From Syncephalis plumigaleata (Eukaryota; Zoopagomycota; Zoopagomycetes; Zoopagales; Piptocephalidaceae), in assembly GCA_025201365.1 (NCBI GenBank), contig JAIXMF010000015.1:1-64000 (forward strand): a stretch of 64,000 nt of DNA, read 5' to 3'. Below, piece after piece: positions 23,977-36,316 of the stretch (within the stretch, counting starts at the first letter, position 1; every line of letters starts with the position of its first letter). The notes under the pieces are model-generated. The model had not been told where the DNA came from. It worked only from the letters and a program-made list of their open reading frames with translations, and made no database searches. The translations under genes and the position numbers were made by a program.

Positions 23977-25265
23977 TTAATTCTTGCTAAATTCTGCAAG
24001 TAAGCATACGCTCTTTGTTGCGCGGAAGCCGGCATATTCCGAGTGATGCTCCCATGATAGTTGCGTACAAACTTGCATTTCGCTACATTCGCTATCTGTT
24101 TCATTCTTGCAAATCACCATTTTTGGCGAGGCAGGATCTGGACAGTAGATCTCCTTGGCGCCAGTCGCGTGTCGTACGCGCGATTCAATCTTTTTACGCG
24201 CATTATTGTCATACCACAGATTGGGCACGACATCATTGGATGAAACGAAGCGTAAAAATGGTGTGGGTTGTATCACATCCACCGACCAGTCCTCGAATAG
24301 TGCATTGCCGATAATCGGCTTGCCATAAGTGTAAACGGCCGTCAGCGGTAGTTCAGTTCGATATTTGACGCGAGCGTGTAGTGCGGCCAATTGAGCCACA
24401 GCACCACCCAATGAATGTCCAGTGATGATCACGAGTAGTCGGTGTGCGCTTGGTAAGCGGTCATCAACGCTTTCACCGCCGTTTCTATTTGACTCTTGGC
24501 AGATCGAGCGAATCCACGAAACATACGTGTTCCCGATTTCATAGGTGGTATGTCATTCGCGGTATCGTTAGCTGGCACATTGTACAATACGGGATCGGGC
24601 GAGGTCTCGGTGACATCGGCAGCGTCGAGGAAGTTACGATTATTATTCGAGCCGCGGAATGCCAACACCACCGCTTTTTGTTGCTCGTTAACCGCCACAT
24701 AATGTCCCACCGAGTCAATATCATACCAGTGGGTAATGGTCGCGCCAGTCAACGGGATGGCAAGTGTATCCTCTTGTAGCTTGACGCCGGTCAGTTTCTT
24801 AACTACATCGCCATTCTCGCAGTAAGTTGCAGCGGAATAAAAGGCATACCGATAGAGTAGAGGTAGTGTAGCGAGCACGTTTACTTTGTCATCTAACGCT
24901 GCACTTTTCTCTACGGTGGGTTGCGGTGCCAACACATCAGCCTCACCCTTAATGACGGAGGTAAGATTAGCGTAGGCATTGGCTACATCGATGGGCGATC
25001 CAGCTGCATTACTACTACTCTTCCACAAACGATTGTAGGCATAACCGGCGGTAGCGCCGAAACGATGTAGTCGACAAGTGGTGCTCAACAAGTGTTTCCA
25101 CATGGAATCAAACATCGACGGTGCTCTACGTGCCAACGACACTTTGGCATTAATACTGGCGGCGGCAACTGTACTTGTTGTCATTGTTGTCAGGAGTGTG
25201 CACGCCATTATGGTCATCATAAGGGAGGACCATAAGGCGACAGCCAGCTGCCGCGATAATGCCAT
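23977..25265 (-). CDS. Secreted class 3 lipase (alpha/beta hydrolase)
   Basis: Single exon of about 429 residues. It opens with a signal peptide (hydrophobic LWSSLMMTIMACTLLTTM). Lipase_3 features: YRYAFYSAATYC in the cap, VVLAFRGSNN (oxyanion region), the nucleophile elbow GHSLGGAVAQLAALHA, TYGKPIIGN, the likely catalytic Asp in SSNDVVPNLW, and the His in WEHHSEYAGFRA. Six cysteines near the C-terminus could form disulfides, as in secreted fungal triacylglycerol lipases. The frame changes once near 24430; one extra G gives SVIITGHSLGG, so the catalytic serine is joined correctly. Expected to hydrolyse extracellular acylglycerols. Confidence 0.9.
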
Positions 25266-26263
25266 TATAGCTGCTTTATGTGTATAGTTAAGAAATGATA
25301 AGAAAGCGAAAGGAGAGCGAGGAGAGAAATGATCGATACTAGTCTAATAAGACGGTAGATATCGTGAAGCGATACGTAACTAACGGATAGCAATTTGGTA
25401 TGCAATGGATGATGAACGCGTTAAATGTAAGTCGGACAAAAAAGAAAGCAGAAGATTTTGAAAGTCTAAAAGATCCTGTCTTTTAAAATAGGAGTACTTG
25501 TATTTGTATACCATGCGACCTCGAGATACTCGACTACAACAAGAGAGAAAAAAGCTCTCTCCCCCTTCTAAGCACATGATACACGGTTTTATTTGGATCG
25601 GGTTAGAAAACGAGGCTACAAATACTAGATTTAGCCGGCGCACAATAGACGCTTCCATTTCCGATTGTACGTCTTGTCGGATTGTAATGCCTCTCCGCCA
25701 TAATTAGACAGGACAATCCACGTGGCGCGGTAGTTTACTGGGATAAGCGAGGAAAATAGAAGGAGAAGGAATGGTTCATGGATGACATATAGCCAACTCT
25801 TGTATCTTCTTGTAAGAAATAGGTCTGCGTTACCTCACCAAGTCGTACCAATGTATGAAGAATGTTTATTTGTCACTATTAGTGAGAATAACCTAGTACG
25901 ACACGCTAATGAGACGGCTTTACTCTCTAGTCGGTGTTAACATCATAATTACGTGTATAATAGGCGCGTACATATATATTCGTGCTTGTTTCAGCAATCA
26001 ATGTCAGCCATGCTGCCTCGCTCTCTCCTTTCTCTCTTTCTTTTTCTCTCCGTGTTATCCTGTAACAGATTGAGGAGAACCTCATTGCCCCGTATATCTA
26101 TTTTCAGTAAATTGGATCTACGAACAATACTATCATTATAATAGTATATATGCTATGTAAATGATTGATTAAGTAGTATGCTTCTTTTGTTTATTTATAT
26201 AAAAAAGAGGATCGACCATAATAACTGCAGTAGTAGTAGATGACGATGATGATCTCAGTTTGT
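25266..26263. other. Spacer between lipase promoter and thiolase 3' end
   Basis: Upstream region of the lipase (-). Its first part, 25280-25330, is purine-rich as other minus-strand leaders are. No gene is supported; the short reading frames lack codon structure. Confidence 0.4.
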
Positions 26264-27538
26264 TTAAACATTCTCCAAAACAACGGCAATACCCTGTCCT
26301 CCACCAATGCAAGCAGAACCAATAGCGAATTGTTTGCCCTGACGACGAAGCTCATGAGTTAGATGACTCAAGATACGACTGCCTGAACTGGCGAGTGGAT
26401 GACCAATAGCAATGGCACCACCGCTAGCATTGGTGATCTCGCGATTTAATCCTAGTTCGCGTTCAACTGCCAAATATTGAGCGGCAAATGCTTCATTCAC
26501 CTCGACGAGTGACATATCCTTCAGTGATAGATTGGCACGAGCCAGCGCGCCCTTAATAGCTGGCACTGGTCCAATACCCATAATGGACGGTTCTACGCCG
26601 GATACTTGATAGGATACCACACGAGCAAGTGGTTTAAGGTTATACTTGCTGACTGCCTCACCGGATGCTACAACGACAGCCGCGGCACCATCACAAATAC
26701 CGGATGCATTACCAGCTGTGACTACACCATCGGGCTTCTTGAACACGGCTTGTAGCTTATTCAACGATTCAATGGTGGTCGATGAACGTGGATGCTCATC
26801 GACACTGAATGTCTCCGTGCCTTTACGTGTTTTAAGCTCCATTGGCTCGATTTCTGCATTGAAAATACCAGCTTCTTGCGCTATTTACCATTGTTGTTAT
26901 GTTAATAAATTAGTATAATGGCTGATGATTTACTTGAACGGATCGTTTGAGTTTCTTACCTTTTGCGTAGCGTTGCTGACTCTCTAGCGCATATTGATCG
27001 CATTCTTGCCTACTGATTCCATACTGAGTAGCGAGATTCTCGGCTGTCACACCCATTGGACAGGCATTAGGATATTGATCGATCAATGCGACAGCCAATG
27101 TATCCTCGAGCTTCTGGTCAATACCGTAGCGTGTACCCCAACGTGCGCCACGTAACGCGTAAGGCGCTTGACTCATACTCTCACTACCGCCGGTAAGTAC
27201 TACTTCCGCATCGCCTAGACTTATTTCGTGGGCGGCATTAATGACAGCTTGAAATCCTGAACCGCATAGCCGGTTGACGGTGAGAGCGGGCACTTCACGG
27301 GTAGACCCGAGCGTAAACCAACATGACGCGCTAGGTAAGGTGCATCCTTTGACGTTTGAAGCACATTGCCAAAGATTACGGAATCGACGGCAGTACCAGC
27401 GGGCAGCGTAGCAAGTGCAGCCTTCGAGGCTTCCGCGCCTAATTCATTGGCAGTGAAATCGCGTAATTTACCACCAAAAGCTCCGAAAGGTGTACGCTTA
27501 GCCGCAACGATAAATACATCAGCTAACTTTTTGCTCAT
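26264..27538 (-). CDS. ACAA2-type acetyl-/3-ketoacyl-CoA thiolase
   Basis: Exons 26960-27538 and 26264-26880; 398 residues once one G is restored near 27290 ([16 protein letters not shown]). Acyl-CoA + acetyl-CoA thiolysis, or its reverse. Motifs: [13 protein letters not shown], the acylated Cys in [39 protein letters not shown] with its His/Glu surroundings, [17 protein letters not shown], and the second catalytic Cys in [12 protein letters not shown]. Sequence order and the [10 protein letters not shown] and [14 protein letters not shown] blocks match animal mitochondrial ACAA2 more than peroxisomal POT1 or cytosolic ERG10. As in ACAA2, there is no long cleavable presequence. Role: mitochondrial beta-oxidation, or acetoacetyl-CoA supply for sterols (less likely). 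Confidence 0.9.
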
Positions 27539-29634
27539 GATGACAGGAGAATATTACTAAATTGATAGAACAAGTGTTGTAAGAAGAAAGAGAAAGAAAG
27601 AAAGAGATTGCAAAGCGGTTAAAGAACAAGCAGTGGCACAACGACGAGTATAGAATAAAGTAGACTAGGAAGCGAACGCGGAACTGGATTGCCGATATCT
27701 CATGTGCACATGAAGAGTCAGGCATGGCACCATTGGACCAATATTCGATTTGCGTCATCATCATCCACTAGATCCATGTGAGAATATCTACGACTTGCCA
27801 ATATCAATATCAACTAGTCAGACTAGTTAATTATTCTTCGTAGTAGCAGTAGTATGATCATTTTACACTTTCTATGAGCAATAAGGCTAGTTTGGTAACA
27901 TTATACAAGTGTTTCAAGCAAGCTAGATAGCAATATACATAGACAAGCCAGTTCATTTGTAACTATTTTAGTGATATCATTTATTCAAATGAATAATACT
28001 TGATTCCATTAACAAACAATGATCCTATTTTATAAAGTCATTGTGTACATTCAAGATGTTAATTGCTACGTGTAAGACGAACAACTCCAGTCTGTAATTT
28101 ACTCTTATTGACTAAACATCACAATGATGTTTGGCTTAGAGTCCGTTAACAAATGGTTGTGTGTAGTGAAACAAAAGTCGATGCTTCAGCACAAGCCCTT
28201 ATGATGGCAAAGTCGTCAACAGATGTAGACTTACAAGGCAGAGTGACATCTACCATCGTCAGATCTAGAGCAAAGGTTAAGTTTCGAGTCGATTCATATA
28301 CACTATACGCTAGTGTTCATACTAATAGTATGTCATAGGCTATCACTAACCCACCCCTTAGTACTAGTAGGATGATTAGCATTAGCATTAGTATGTTACT
28401 ACACTAGAAAGCCAAGCATCTACTAATAGGGCCGTATCTCTCAGTATATTAAGGATATGGATGACTATTAAGCGGTAGCTATAAATAGGTTTAAACTTTG
28501 CGATAAACCCGAACATCATACAACGCATGGCCCTAAGCAAATAGGGCTATACTATTTTTAATAAAGCACTATGTGCGTGTATAAATACTAGCCATGATCA
28601 TGTATCCAGTAGGATATGCATGAAAAACATTAACGCATAAACTTGCCATACTTTCTATACGTCAGCCATACTCAACAATAGACAGACAGACAGACAGGCA
28701 GATTAGACAGACAGACAGACAATACAGATTAGACAGCACAAGTGGTCATCATAGTGAGTGTCAACAGCAGCAACATCATCATCATACATGCAGCGGAGTT
28801 TTACATTGCAGCATTTCTAAATTGCTTGATTTTGTAACAGAATAACACTATAACATACGCATACATCTAAGCGAGACTTCTCCTTTTCGTTTACTCGCCA
28901 TCCTAATCCTTACTCCTGCTTCAAACCTCCTTCTTTATTATACTATAGGTAAGTTCAATGATGCCATATGTACTTGATGGATTACGCGTACAGCCATGGG
29001 AGTCTAAATACGTACACTAGGACATGTGTGTGTATGTGTGTGTGTATCCACTGACAACAGGTCCATGTGGATACATGTGAGCGTATGGTGCGTATGGTGT
29101 GTATGTACATACATACATACGTATGTATGGTATGTATGTGCCTCGCTTGCTCTCTCTCTCTCTGTATTATGTGTGTGTGACGGAGATAAACACCGCTTGC
29201 TCGCTCACTAACTTTTTAGAAAAGACACACCTCTCTTCCCCTGGGTTCATTATTTTTTGAACAGCGCAACTTGTCGAGTTACACTTCTTTTCTACACTCA
29301 CCGCATGCACACTAACACACACTAACACACACACACCTAAACTCTCGTTTCCTTCTTCTAAACGACTAGTACTAATACTGTTGCTGTGGTTATCGTCGTT
29401 CGCACATCTCTTCTAGTTGCATTGTACTGTACTCGTGATTACATAGAGCTTGATCCATTGTCGACGCATACCTGTTAGACTTGGCACTTTCTCTATTATA
29501 CACTTCTACCACGACTACTATCACCACCACCATTACCATTACCACCTTCTCAAAGCAAGTGTGCACCAAGAGGACAGTAGCAAGCGTATTCCTCGAGTCT
29601 CTCGTACTTGTGTCGGTGTAATAAGCGTGAAATT
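27539..29634. other. 2.1-kb divergent spacer with microsatellites and a splice-like element
   Basis: Between the thiolase (-) and RasGAP (+). Contains CAGA repeats at about 28679-28735, a GT-rich run at about 29025-29046 and ATAC repeats at about 29106-29130. At 28946-28954 an intron-like 3' end (TAG, with a CCTAATCC branch-like motif upstream) abuts a GTAAGT donor with nothing between, probably in the RasGAP leader. No protein gene supported. Confidence 0.4.
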
Positions 29635-32600
29635 ATGACCGATATATTATTGCCTGCCAGTAGAAGTAATAGCGACGGTAGCACTGGCATCTACATGGAA
29701 GGCATTACTCATAATAATAAACAGGAGCCTGGTATTGTCCGGGCAGGTCCACTCTGGATGTTCGGTAAGTATTGCCTCTGTCTTTTCTTCTTTTGCTATA
29801 AAGTATCCTATAATAGCTAATACTAACCAGCGGTATTGATGTTGATTTAGTACCTAAACCGGGTAGTGGTAGCGGTAGTAGTACAGTTGGTGAACTAAGT
29901 GGCCAATGGCAACGAGTCGTATGTACACTACGCTCTAATGGCTATTTCTCTCAGGCTGACGCTGAGGTAAGCAAGAGACAGCATAGTCGTTATTATTATT
30001 ATTACGTACGTCTGAGCATAATTTGCTAATGTCACGCTATCACATCGTCGTGATCCCCTTTTATCATAGACGGGCGTACTAGGCGATCTACTGAATATGC
30101 GCGATCGAACTCGTCGTGATGCACGGCTTGTCGACGACTCTGTACTTGAACGTCGTCATTGCTTCTCCATTCGTGGCCCATTAGGAACTACATTCTATGC
30201 GGCCGATAATCGAGCCACCCGTTTAGCATGGTGCACATTATTGAAGCAAGCGGCAAGCGAGGACATGGAAAGCCGTATTACCGCACTGATTGCCTCGTTA
30301 AACTTGCAAGAATCGAGTGCGTTCACCAGTGGTCATCCTCATCATAAGCCGATCACCAGTAGTTTTAGTCATTCAGGGGTTGAACGTAGCAGTAGTAACT
30401 GGTCAAGTCACTCAGAGAGTAGTAGCAATGGCAATGGCAATAATATTAGGGGTAAAGGAATGGATACAGAGCCCAAGGGGATTCAAGACGCTATTCAGTC
30501 GGCACGATCCATATCAGCACTGGAAGCCGATAGATTCCGTGTGGAGAGACGTTTACAAATACGTATTAACGAGGCACGCAAACTGCCATTGGATGATCGT
30601 CGCTGCTGGATTGCCGTAGAAATCGGTAATGAATTCCACGCTAGAACGTGTGCAGTCGATGGACCTGAACCATCATGGAGTGAAGAATATACCATCAAGT
30701 AAGTATATATATATATATATGTGTGTGTGTGTGAATAATGGACCATTAACATTATTATAATAGTGACATTCCGAGTCATATCGATGAAGCACGTCTTGTC
30801 GTGTATAGTCGCACGAAGAACGATAAGAATACGCGTATTGGCGTGGTACACGTACCATTGGGCTCATTACCTAAAGTGCAGCCATTCGATAATTGGTATC
30901 CAATTGTACGTGACCCGATGGATTTAACGACAATGAACTGGCAGGATCTCATTTGGGCGATGTACGATTACGACTACGCTACGAGGAACTAGTCGTACTT
31001 CCCGCGGTAGCCTATGAAGAACTATCAAAGGTATAGAGGTGATCATAAGGTAATAATGAATTTCGATGATACTAATGATATGAGTAGATTTTGTTAGATG
31101 AAGAGCCGATGCTTGCCATTGCTGTGGCAGGAGCCACTCGTAATCTTGACTGGTTTGCCGAACGTCTAGTGCTTGTACACCAGGCGAACTATCGTGCCGT
31201 GCAATGGTTACAATTCTTGGCCGCGCATGAAATTACGAAAACACCCGATGCCAACATTCTATTTCGGTGAGTGTGAGAGTGTGCGCGTTGTATATTGACC
31301 AACGTTGAATGACTAAATCAAAACAATCTAGAGGAAATTCACTGGCCACTAAAGCCATCGATGCCTATATGAAACTAGTTGGTTGGCAGTATCTCGATGA
31401 TACAATCGGCGGAGCACTTCGCTACATTTGTGCCAATCGTGTATGCTGTGAGGTAGGTTTGAATGGAATAATGATTTGAACATTAATATGAACACACACA
31501 TGTACACATAGATGGATGCCTCACGAATGGATAACCCCGCTGATGTTGTAAAGAATGGCGAGGCACTTAAAAGTCATGCACAAATGATCTGGCGTGCCAT
31601 TGAAGGCTCAATCGAGGAATGTCCAATGTAAGTGAACTACACTCGTTGCAACTATTAATTCGTCTAACAAACTCATTTATCGAATAACAATGAGCAGGGA
31701 GCTACGTCGATTGTTTTCGCATATTCAAAATCAAGTCATGGAGAAGCATGGTATGCGTGATGGTGCATCATTAAACGTACGCTACACGTGTGTTAGGTAA
31801 GCATTGTTGCTAGTACAACATGATAATTACGTAAATTCCTAATTATTGATTGATTAATTCTAGTGGTCTACTCTTCCTACGATTATTCTGTCCTGCCGTA
31901 TTGTCACCGCGACTCTTTGATCTTGTACCAGGTAGGTGCAGCATACAAGTAATCTAGACAATACGGAATCATTTATACATTTGATGATAGAACATCCTGA
32001 TACGGGCACTCAGCGTACACTGACACTTTTAGCCAAGACACTTCAATGCTTGGCGAATATAGTTGAATTCGGTGCAAAGGAAACATTCATGACACCGATG
32101 AACTCATTCATACGGGTAAGCATGATGATATTATACGATAGCATTAGTTAACATCTATATCTACTTACTAGGAGAACATGGACGGATTCAAGCACTTCGT
32201 TGATAAGTTGGCCGGTGTCGAGGCCATTCCCGATCGTTCACCCGAAGTAAGCAAGGGCCCCTCGCTTAATGGTCGTCAGCGTCGTCGTCGTGGTCTAATA
32301 TTCAACAAGCATCGACGTCCCGTATCAGAGTCATCTGTAAGCGGTGTGCTTGCAGCTAATCTACAACAACCGGTACCTGCATCGATCGATGATCTATCCA
32401 CTCAACCTGCCCTTCCCTATATGATTGATCCAGATCGTGAATTGGCCGCTATCGCCGACTATATTCACAATAATAAGGAACGATTATTGGCACTAGTGAG
32501 TGAACTGGACGAGGCTCGTAATCAACGACAAGTGACCAGTCCCACCATGCCTGGTAGAACGAGCTCACTCGTTCGTCCCTGTGACCCGGCGGCACTATGT

Positions 32601-32660
32601 CGTCTCATTAATGTATGCGAACAAATTCACGTACGCGTACTAAGAACGAAACAGCTCTAA
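29635..32660 (+). CDS. PH-C2-RasGAP domain protein
   Basis: Eleven exons: 29635-29764, 29851-29966, 30070-30698, 30764-31030, 31088-31266, 31332-31452, 31512-31627, 31698-31796, 31864-31931, 31991-32115, 32172-32660. About 779 residues. An N-terminal PH domain (LWMFVPKPGSG to about residue 190) is followed by a Ser/Asn-rich linker, a C2-like domain (LQIRINEARKLP ... VVLP) and a RasGAP domain. The GAP signature includes the arginine finger in LFRGNSLATKAIDAYMKLVG and the FLRLFCPAVLSPRLF block. It should stimulate GTP hydrolysis on Ras at the plasma membrane, reached through PH/C2 lipid binding, as in the GAP1/SynGAP/RASAL class. One base is missing near 30958 (WGDVRLRLRY expected). The basic tail (NGRQRRRRGLIF) may be regulatory. 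Confidence 0.9.
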
Positions 32661-33210
32661 GAAGTATGAGCAAGTAAGACAGTTAGCTGGACTGACTGTC
32701 TTATACATACTTCTATATATCTATATATTTATATCTATATCTATATCTTAACTAATGGCAACGTATATCTCTTGTATATTTGGTTGCTTTTTTGATTTTA
32801 TTCCAATTTATTTACAACTGATTCTTACACTTTCTATTTACATATTACTTTTACTATACGCGACATCCAATTACTCTTACTATCACCATCGTTATTTTAT
32901 GATTAACCTCTTTCTTTCCAAATACCATAATGTAGTGCTATAATTATTATCATTTATTAATACATATACATATACATATTTAAACAATTAGTAATAAATA
33001 CTAAATAAACATTTTTAGTTACATTTATCGAAATAAGCAGTATGGCGATATGATTATAATTGAGCTGTGCAAGAATCCAAGTATTTGGCTACAATCAAGC
33101 CCTTGTTAATATTCCGGTTCATGTATCCTGTAAGATAAAATAACTTGAACTGCATTCCAATAGACATGTTGGACTAGAATACCACGCGTCTACATGCACC
33201 TATGTACTTG

Positions 33211-33241
<31 letters not shown>

Positions 33242-34578
33242 ATACTTGTATATGCCACTCTGACCTGCATCAAATCCACGTGTCATTTCTTCTCTATAGG
33301 CTATCGCGTATAATAGCAGTCATGTTGCATCTCCACACTTGCCTTTTTACTAAATACTTTGTAAACAAGCTTACTCCATATATCAATGAAATTTAGATAC
33401 ATATACGCGTTTATATAGCAACTATTGACATGAAACATCGATGGCCTATGCTATTGGAATAAGCTTCGTTAACCAGTGCATAGATGAATGTATAAACAAT
33501 TGAATAAGGCAAAAAGATGAGAAGAACACAAGGAACGAAGGCTAGGATTACTTGACAATTAGTCAGCGTGGCATCAGTGCACGATGCTCAATAGTCACTA
33601 AATAGTTTATGCGAGTGGATGGTACATACTAATATGTAAAAGAGAAGCTTCTTCTATAAGCAATGATATCGAGAAGGAAACATGTGTGTGACTATACCAA
33701 AGCAGGCAATGATAACATGGCAGATAACAAAGTAGACAAAGAGGTAGCCAGACAAACAAATCAATGAATGAATGAATGAATGAATCTAGACTAGACTAGA
33801 CAGTCGCGAGGAATGAATGACATTTTCTTTTGCCATTTGTAAAATCGAGCCAAGTCCTTGCACATTGGCTCATGCTTTGTCTATTCATTTCTATGATGAA
33901 TACTGCTACTAATATTGTTATTATATTAAAGTATATTAGTTACTTTTATATATAATGAATAGTAATCTAACAATGAATACACTTGTTACTATCATTTCTT
34001 ATCATTGATAAACAATAGTAATAGAAGCAGCAGTAGTAATGATATCAGCCATGATGAAATGATGCGTGTATATCACCGACGTTTCAGGGCCAGAAGAACT
34101 TGACACGACTCGTTCCCACCTTTATTTAGCCATGTACATCAGTAACAATGTATAGCAACATATAACAATCTAGTAATAATAATGTGAGTGTGAGTGAGTG
34201 AGTGAGGAGTGGATTCCTCTTTAAAATAAAGTTGATGGCTGCTTTTTCTTCTATCGCCGCCACTGCTATTCAATTCTTTTCTTTCTATTCCGCTTTCTTC
34301 TCCTCTTTCACTACACTTTCTATTCCAACTGCGACTACCGTCTACTCTATTATCACTACTATTGCACTACTACTGCTGGCACTATTAGTATTAATACTGC
34401 AGTTACGGTAGTAAGCAGAAATAAATACCACCCACATCTAATCAACATCTCATTCCTTACCACCGTTACTATAATTCGACTGGTTTCTAAATAAACGGTC
34501 GAGTCGTCTCTTATCCGTATTTACGACTGCTTGACTAATAGTCACACTTTCACTGACTGCTCTGCTCATTTATTCATC
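32661..34578. other. Spacer/promoter with GTGC and GAAT microsatellites
   Basis: 3' flank of RasGAP and 5' leader of the MAPKK. Contains a (GTGC)n run at about 33210-33241 and (GAAT)n at about 33766-33785. The leader next to the MAPKK is C/T-rich. A hydrophobic 69-codon frame at 34202-34411 lies within that pyrimidine-rich tract and is probably not a gene. Confidence 0.4.
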
Positions 34579-36022
34579 ATGACTACGCTTATGGCCGGTG
34601 GCGGTTCTATCCGCAAGAAGCGCAATATGAAGAACCTTATGCTTCCCAATACACCACTTGTACGCAATCGAAGTCCGTCCCTTGGTCAGAATGAGGATCA
34701 GTTCTCACTAGAGATTGGCTTGGAATTTAAGCTGGACTTACAAGCCGAGGACTTGCAAATGATCAAGGAACTTGGCGCGGGTAATGGCGGTAGTGTCGAT
34801 AAGGTACTACACGCTCCCACCAAAACGATTATGGCCAAGAAGGTGAGTAAGCAAGCATGTTGATACAAGATGTGTATCAATAGTTGTGAGGGATATTATT
34901 TAAACATTGCTACATGTGTGCGTATGTGTGTTACGTCATCCTTGTACTGACGCTGCTATCTTATATTACCTTAGAATATTCATGTAGAAACTCAACCGCA
35001 AGTAAAGAAACAAATTCTACGCGAACTACAAGTACTCCACGACTGCGACTCACCCTATATCGTCTCGTTCTACGGTGCCTTCCTTAATCATGGCGAGATT
35101 TGTATGTGTATGGAGTATATGGACACAGGGTAAGTTGTTTATCAATGAACAAAGTAAGAATGATATCAATACAATGTATTAATGACTATGCTATGCTATG
35201 CTATTACTATTACTAGATCGCTGGATAGCATCTATCGTAAAAAGGGTCCCATCGATGTTGAGATTGTAGGCAAGATCACCTATAATGTGTTGAGTGGTCT
35301 TATCTATCTCTACGATAATCATCGTATTATTCATCGAGGTAAATTAAATAATGTGTATTCATTATATGCTTGTGTGATTAACCAGTTCATTACATCGCAT
35401 CACTTCTTTATTGAATTCATTTAGATATCAAGCCATCGAATATTCTACTAAACTCGTCTGGTCAAATTAAAATATGCGATTTTGGTGTGAGCGGTGTTCT
35501 TATCAACAGTATTGCGAGTACATTTGTAGGCACTAATGCTTACATGTCGGTAAGTAGGACAATTCACTTACAGCACTGCCATCGAAATGACTGACGTATT
35601 TCTATACTGTACGATAGCCTGAACGTATTCAAGGTAGTCCCTATTCGGTCAAGTCAGATGTGTGGAGTGTTGGTATTACGGTAATGGAACTCGCACTAGG
35701 TCGATTCCCCTTCCCACCTGATGGCAAGCAATTAGCCATTCTTGAATTACTCAATTACATCGTTAACGAACCAGCACCCACCCTACCCGATGGCATGTAT
35801 CCTAATGATCTATCACAATTTATAGCAGCATGGTAAGTCATCTTATTACTAGTTAGCTGTTAACTAATAATGAATGAACTCTATTTCATAATGACTAGTT
35901 TGCTTAAGGATCCAGATCAACGACCTACTCCGGCACAATTACTCGATTCACCATTCGTGACTCGCTGCCAACGCACCTCAGTTGATCTTAAGCAATGGGC
36001 GGAACTCGTATCACAGAAATAA
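34579..36022 (+). CDS. MAP kinase kinase, Ste7/MEK type
   Basis: Six exons, 34579-34842, 34975-35129, 35217-35338, 35425-35549, 35618-35832 and 35899-36022, sum to 1005 bp (334 residues, intact). Complete kinase core: a glycine loop [11 protein letters not shown], the ATP-binding Lys in TIMAKK, a Glu in [21 protein letters not shown] (catalytic loop), DFGVSG, and an activation segment [20 protein letters not shown] with the S/T phospho-acceptors expected between DFG and APE. The short basic N-terminus ([12 protein letters not shown]) resembles a MAPK docking site. The VGT.AYMSPERIQG form is typical of the Ste7/Fuz7/MEK1 branch of fungal MAPKKs (mating/filamentation/infection pathway). It should act between a MAPKKK and an Fus3/Kss1-type MAPK. 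Confidence 0.93.
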
Positions 36023-36316
36023 GCACATCTACGATTGTTATTGTTGTTGCTGCTGTCTTATTGATATATTCGCGTTCGTCTTACTCAATTTCTTTCTTTC
36101 TATTTCTCTTTTTTTTACTATCATTTTCATTCACTTACATTTAACAACACATTTCATTAATGATAATTCATTCATTCATTTACAACTTACTATTGCCTAT
36201 ATACATATACATATATAAGTACATTTATCAAATAAATCATATTATCTTAATTATAAATATATAGCATGTTCATGTTTAGTGGAAATAATGACTATGTGTC
36301 CTCTTTATTTCAATAG

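Noticed and set aside
28679-28735. CAGA/ACAG direct repeats that could look like a CRISPR array
   Set aside because: A simple 4-bp microsatellite with no unique spacers, in a eukaryotic genome.
34202-34411. Short hydrophobic frame upstream of the MAPKK
   Set aside because: It lies in a C/T-rich leader, where any reading gives Ser/Phe/Leu/Thr-rich hydrophobic peptides.
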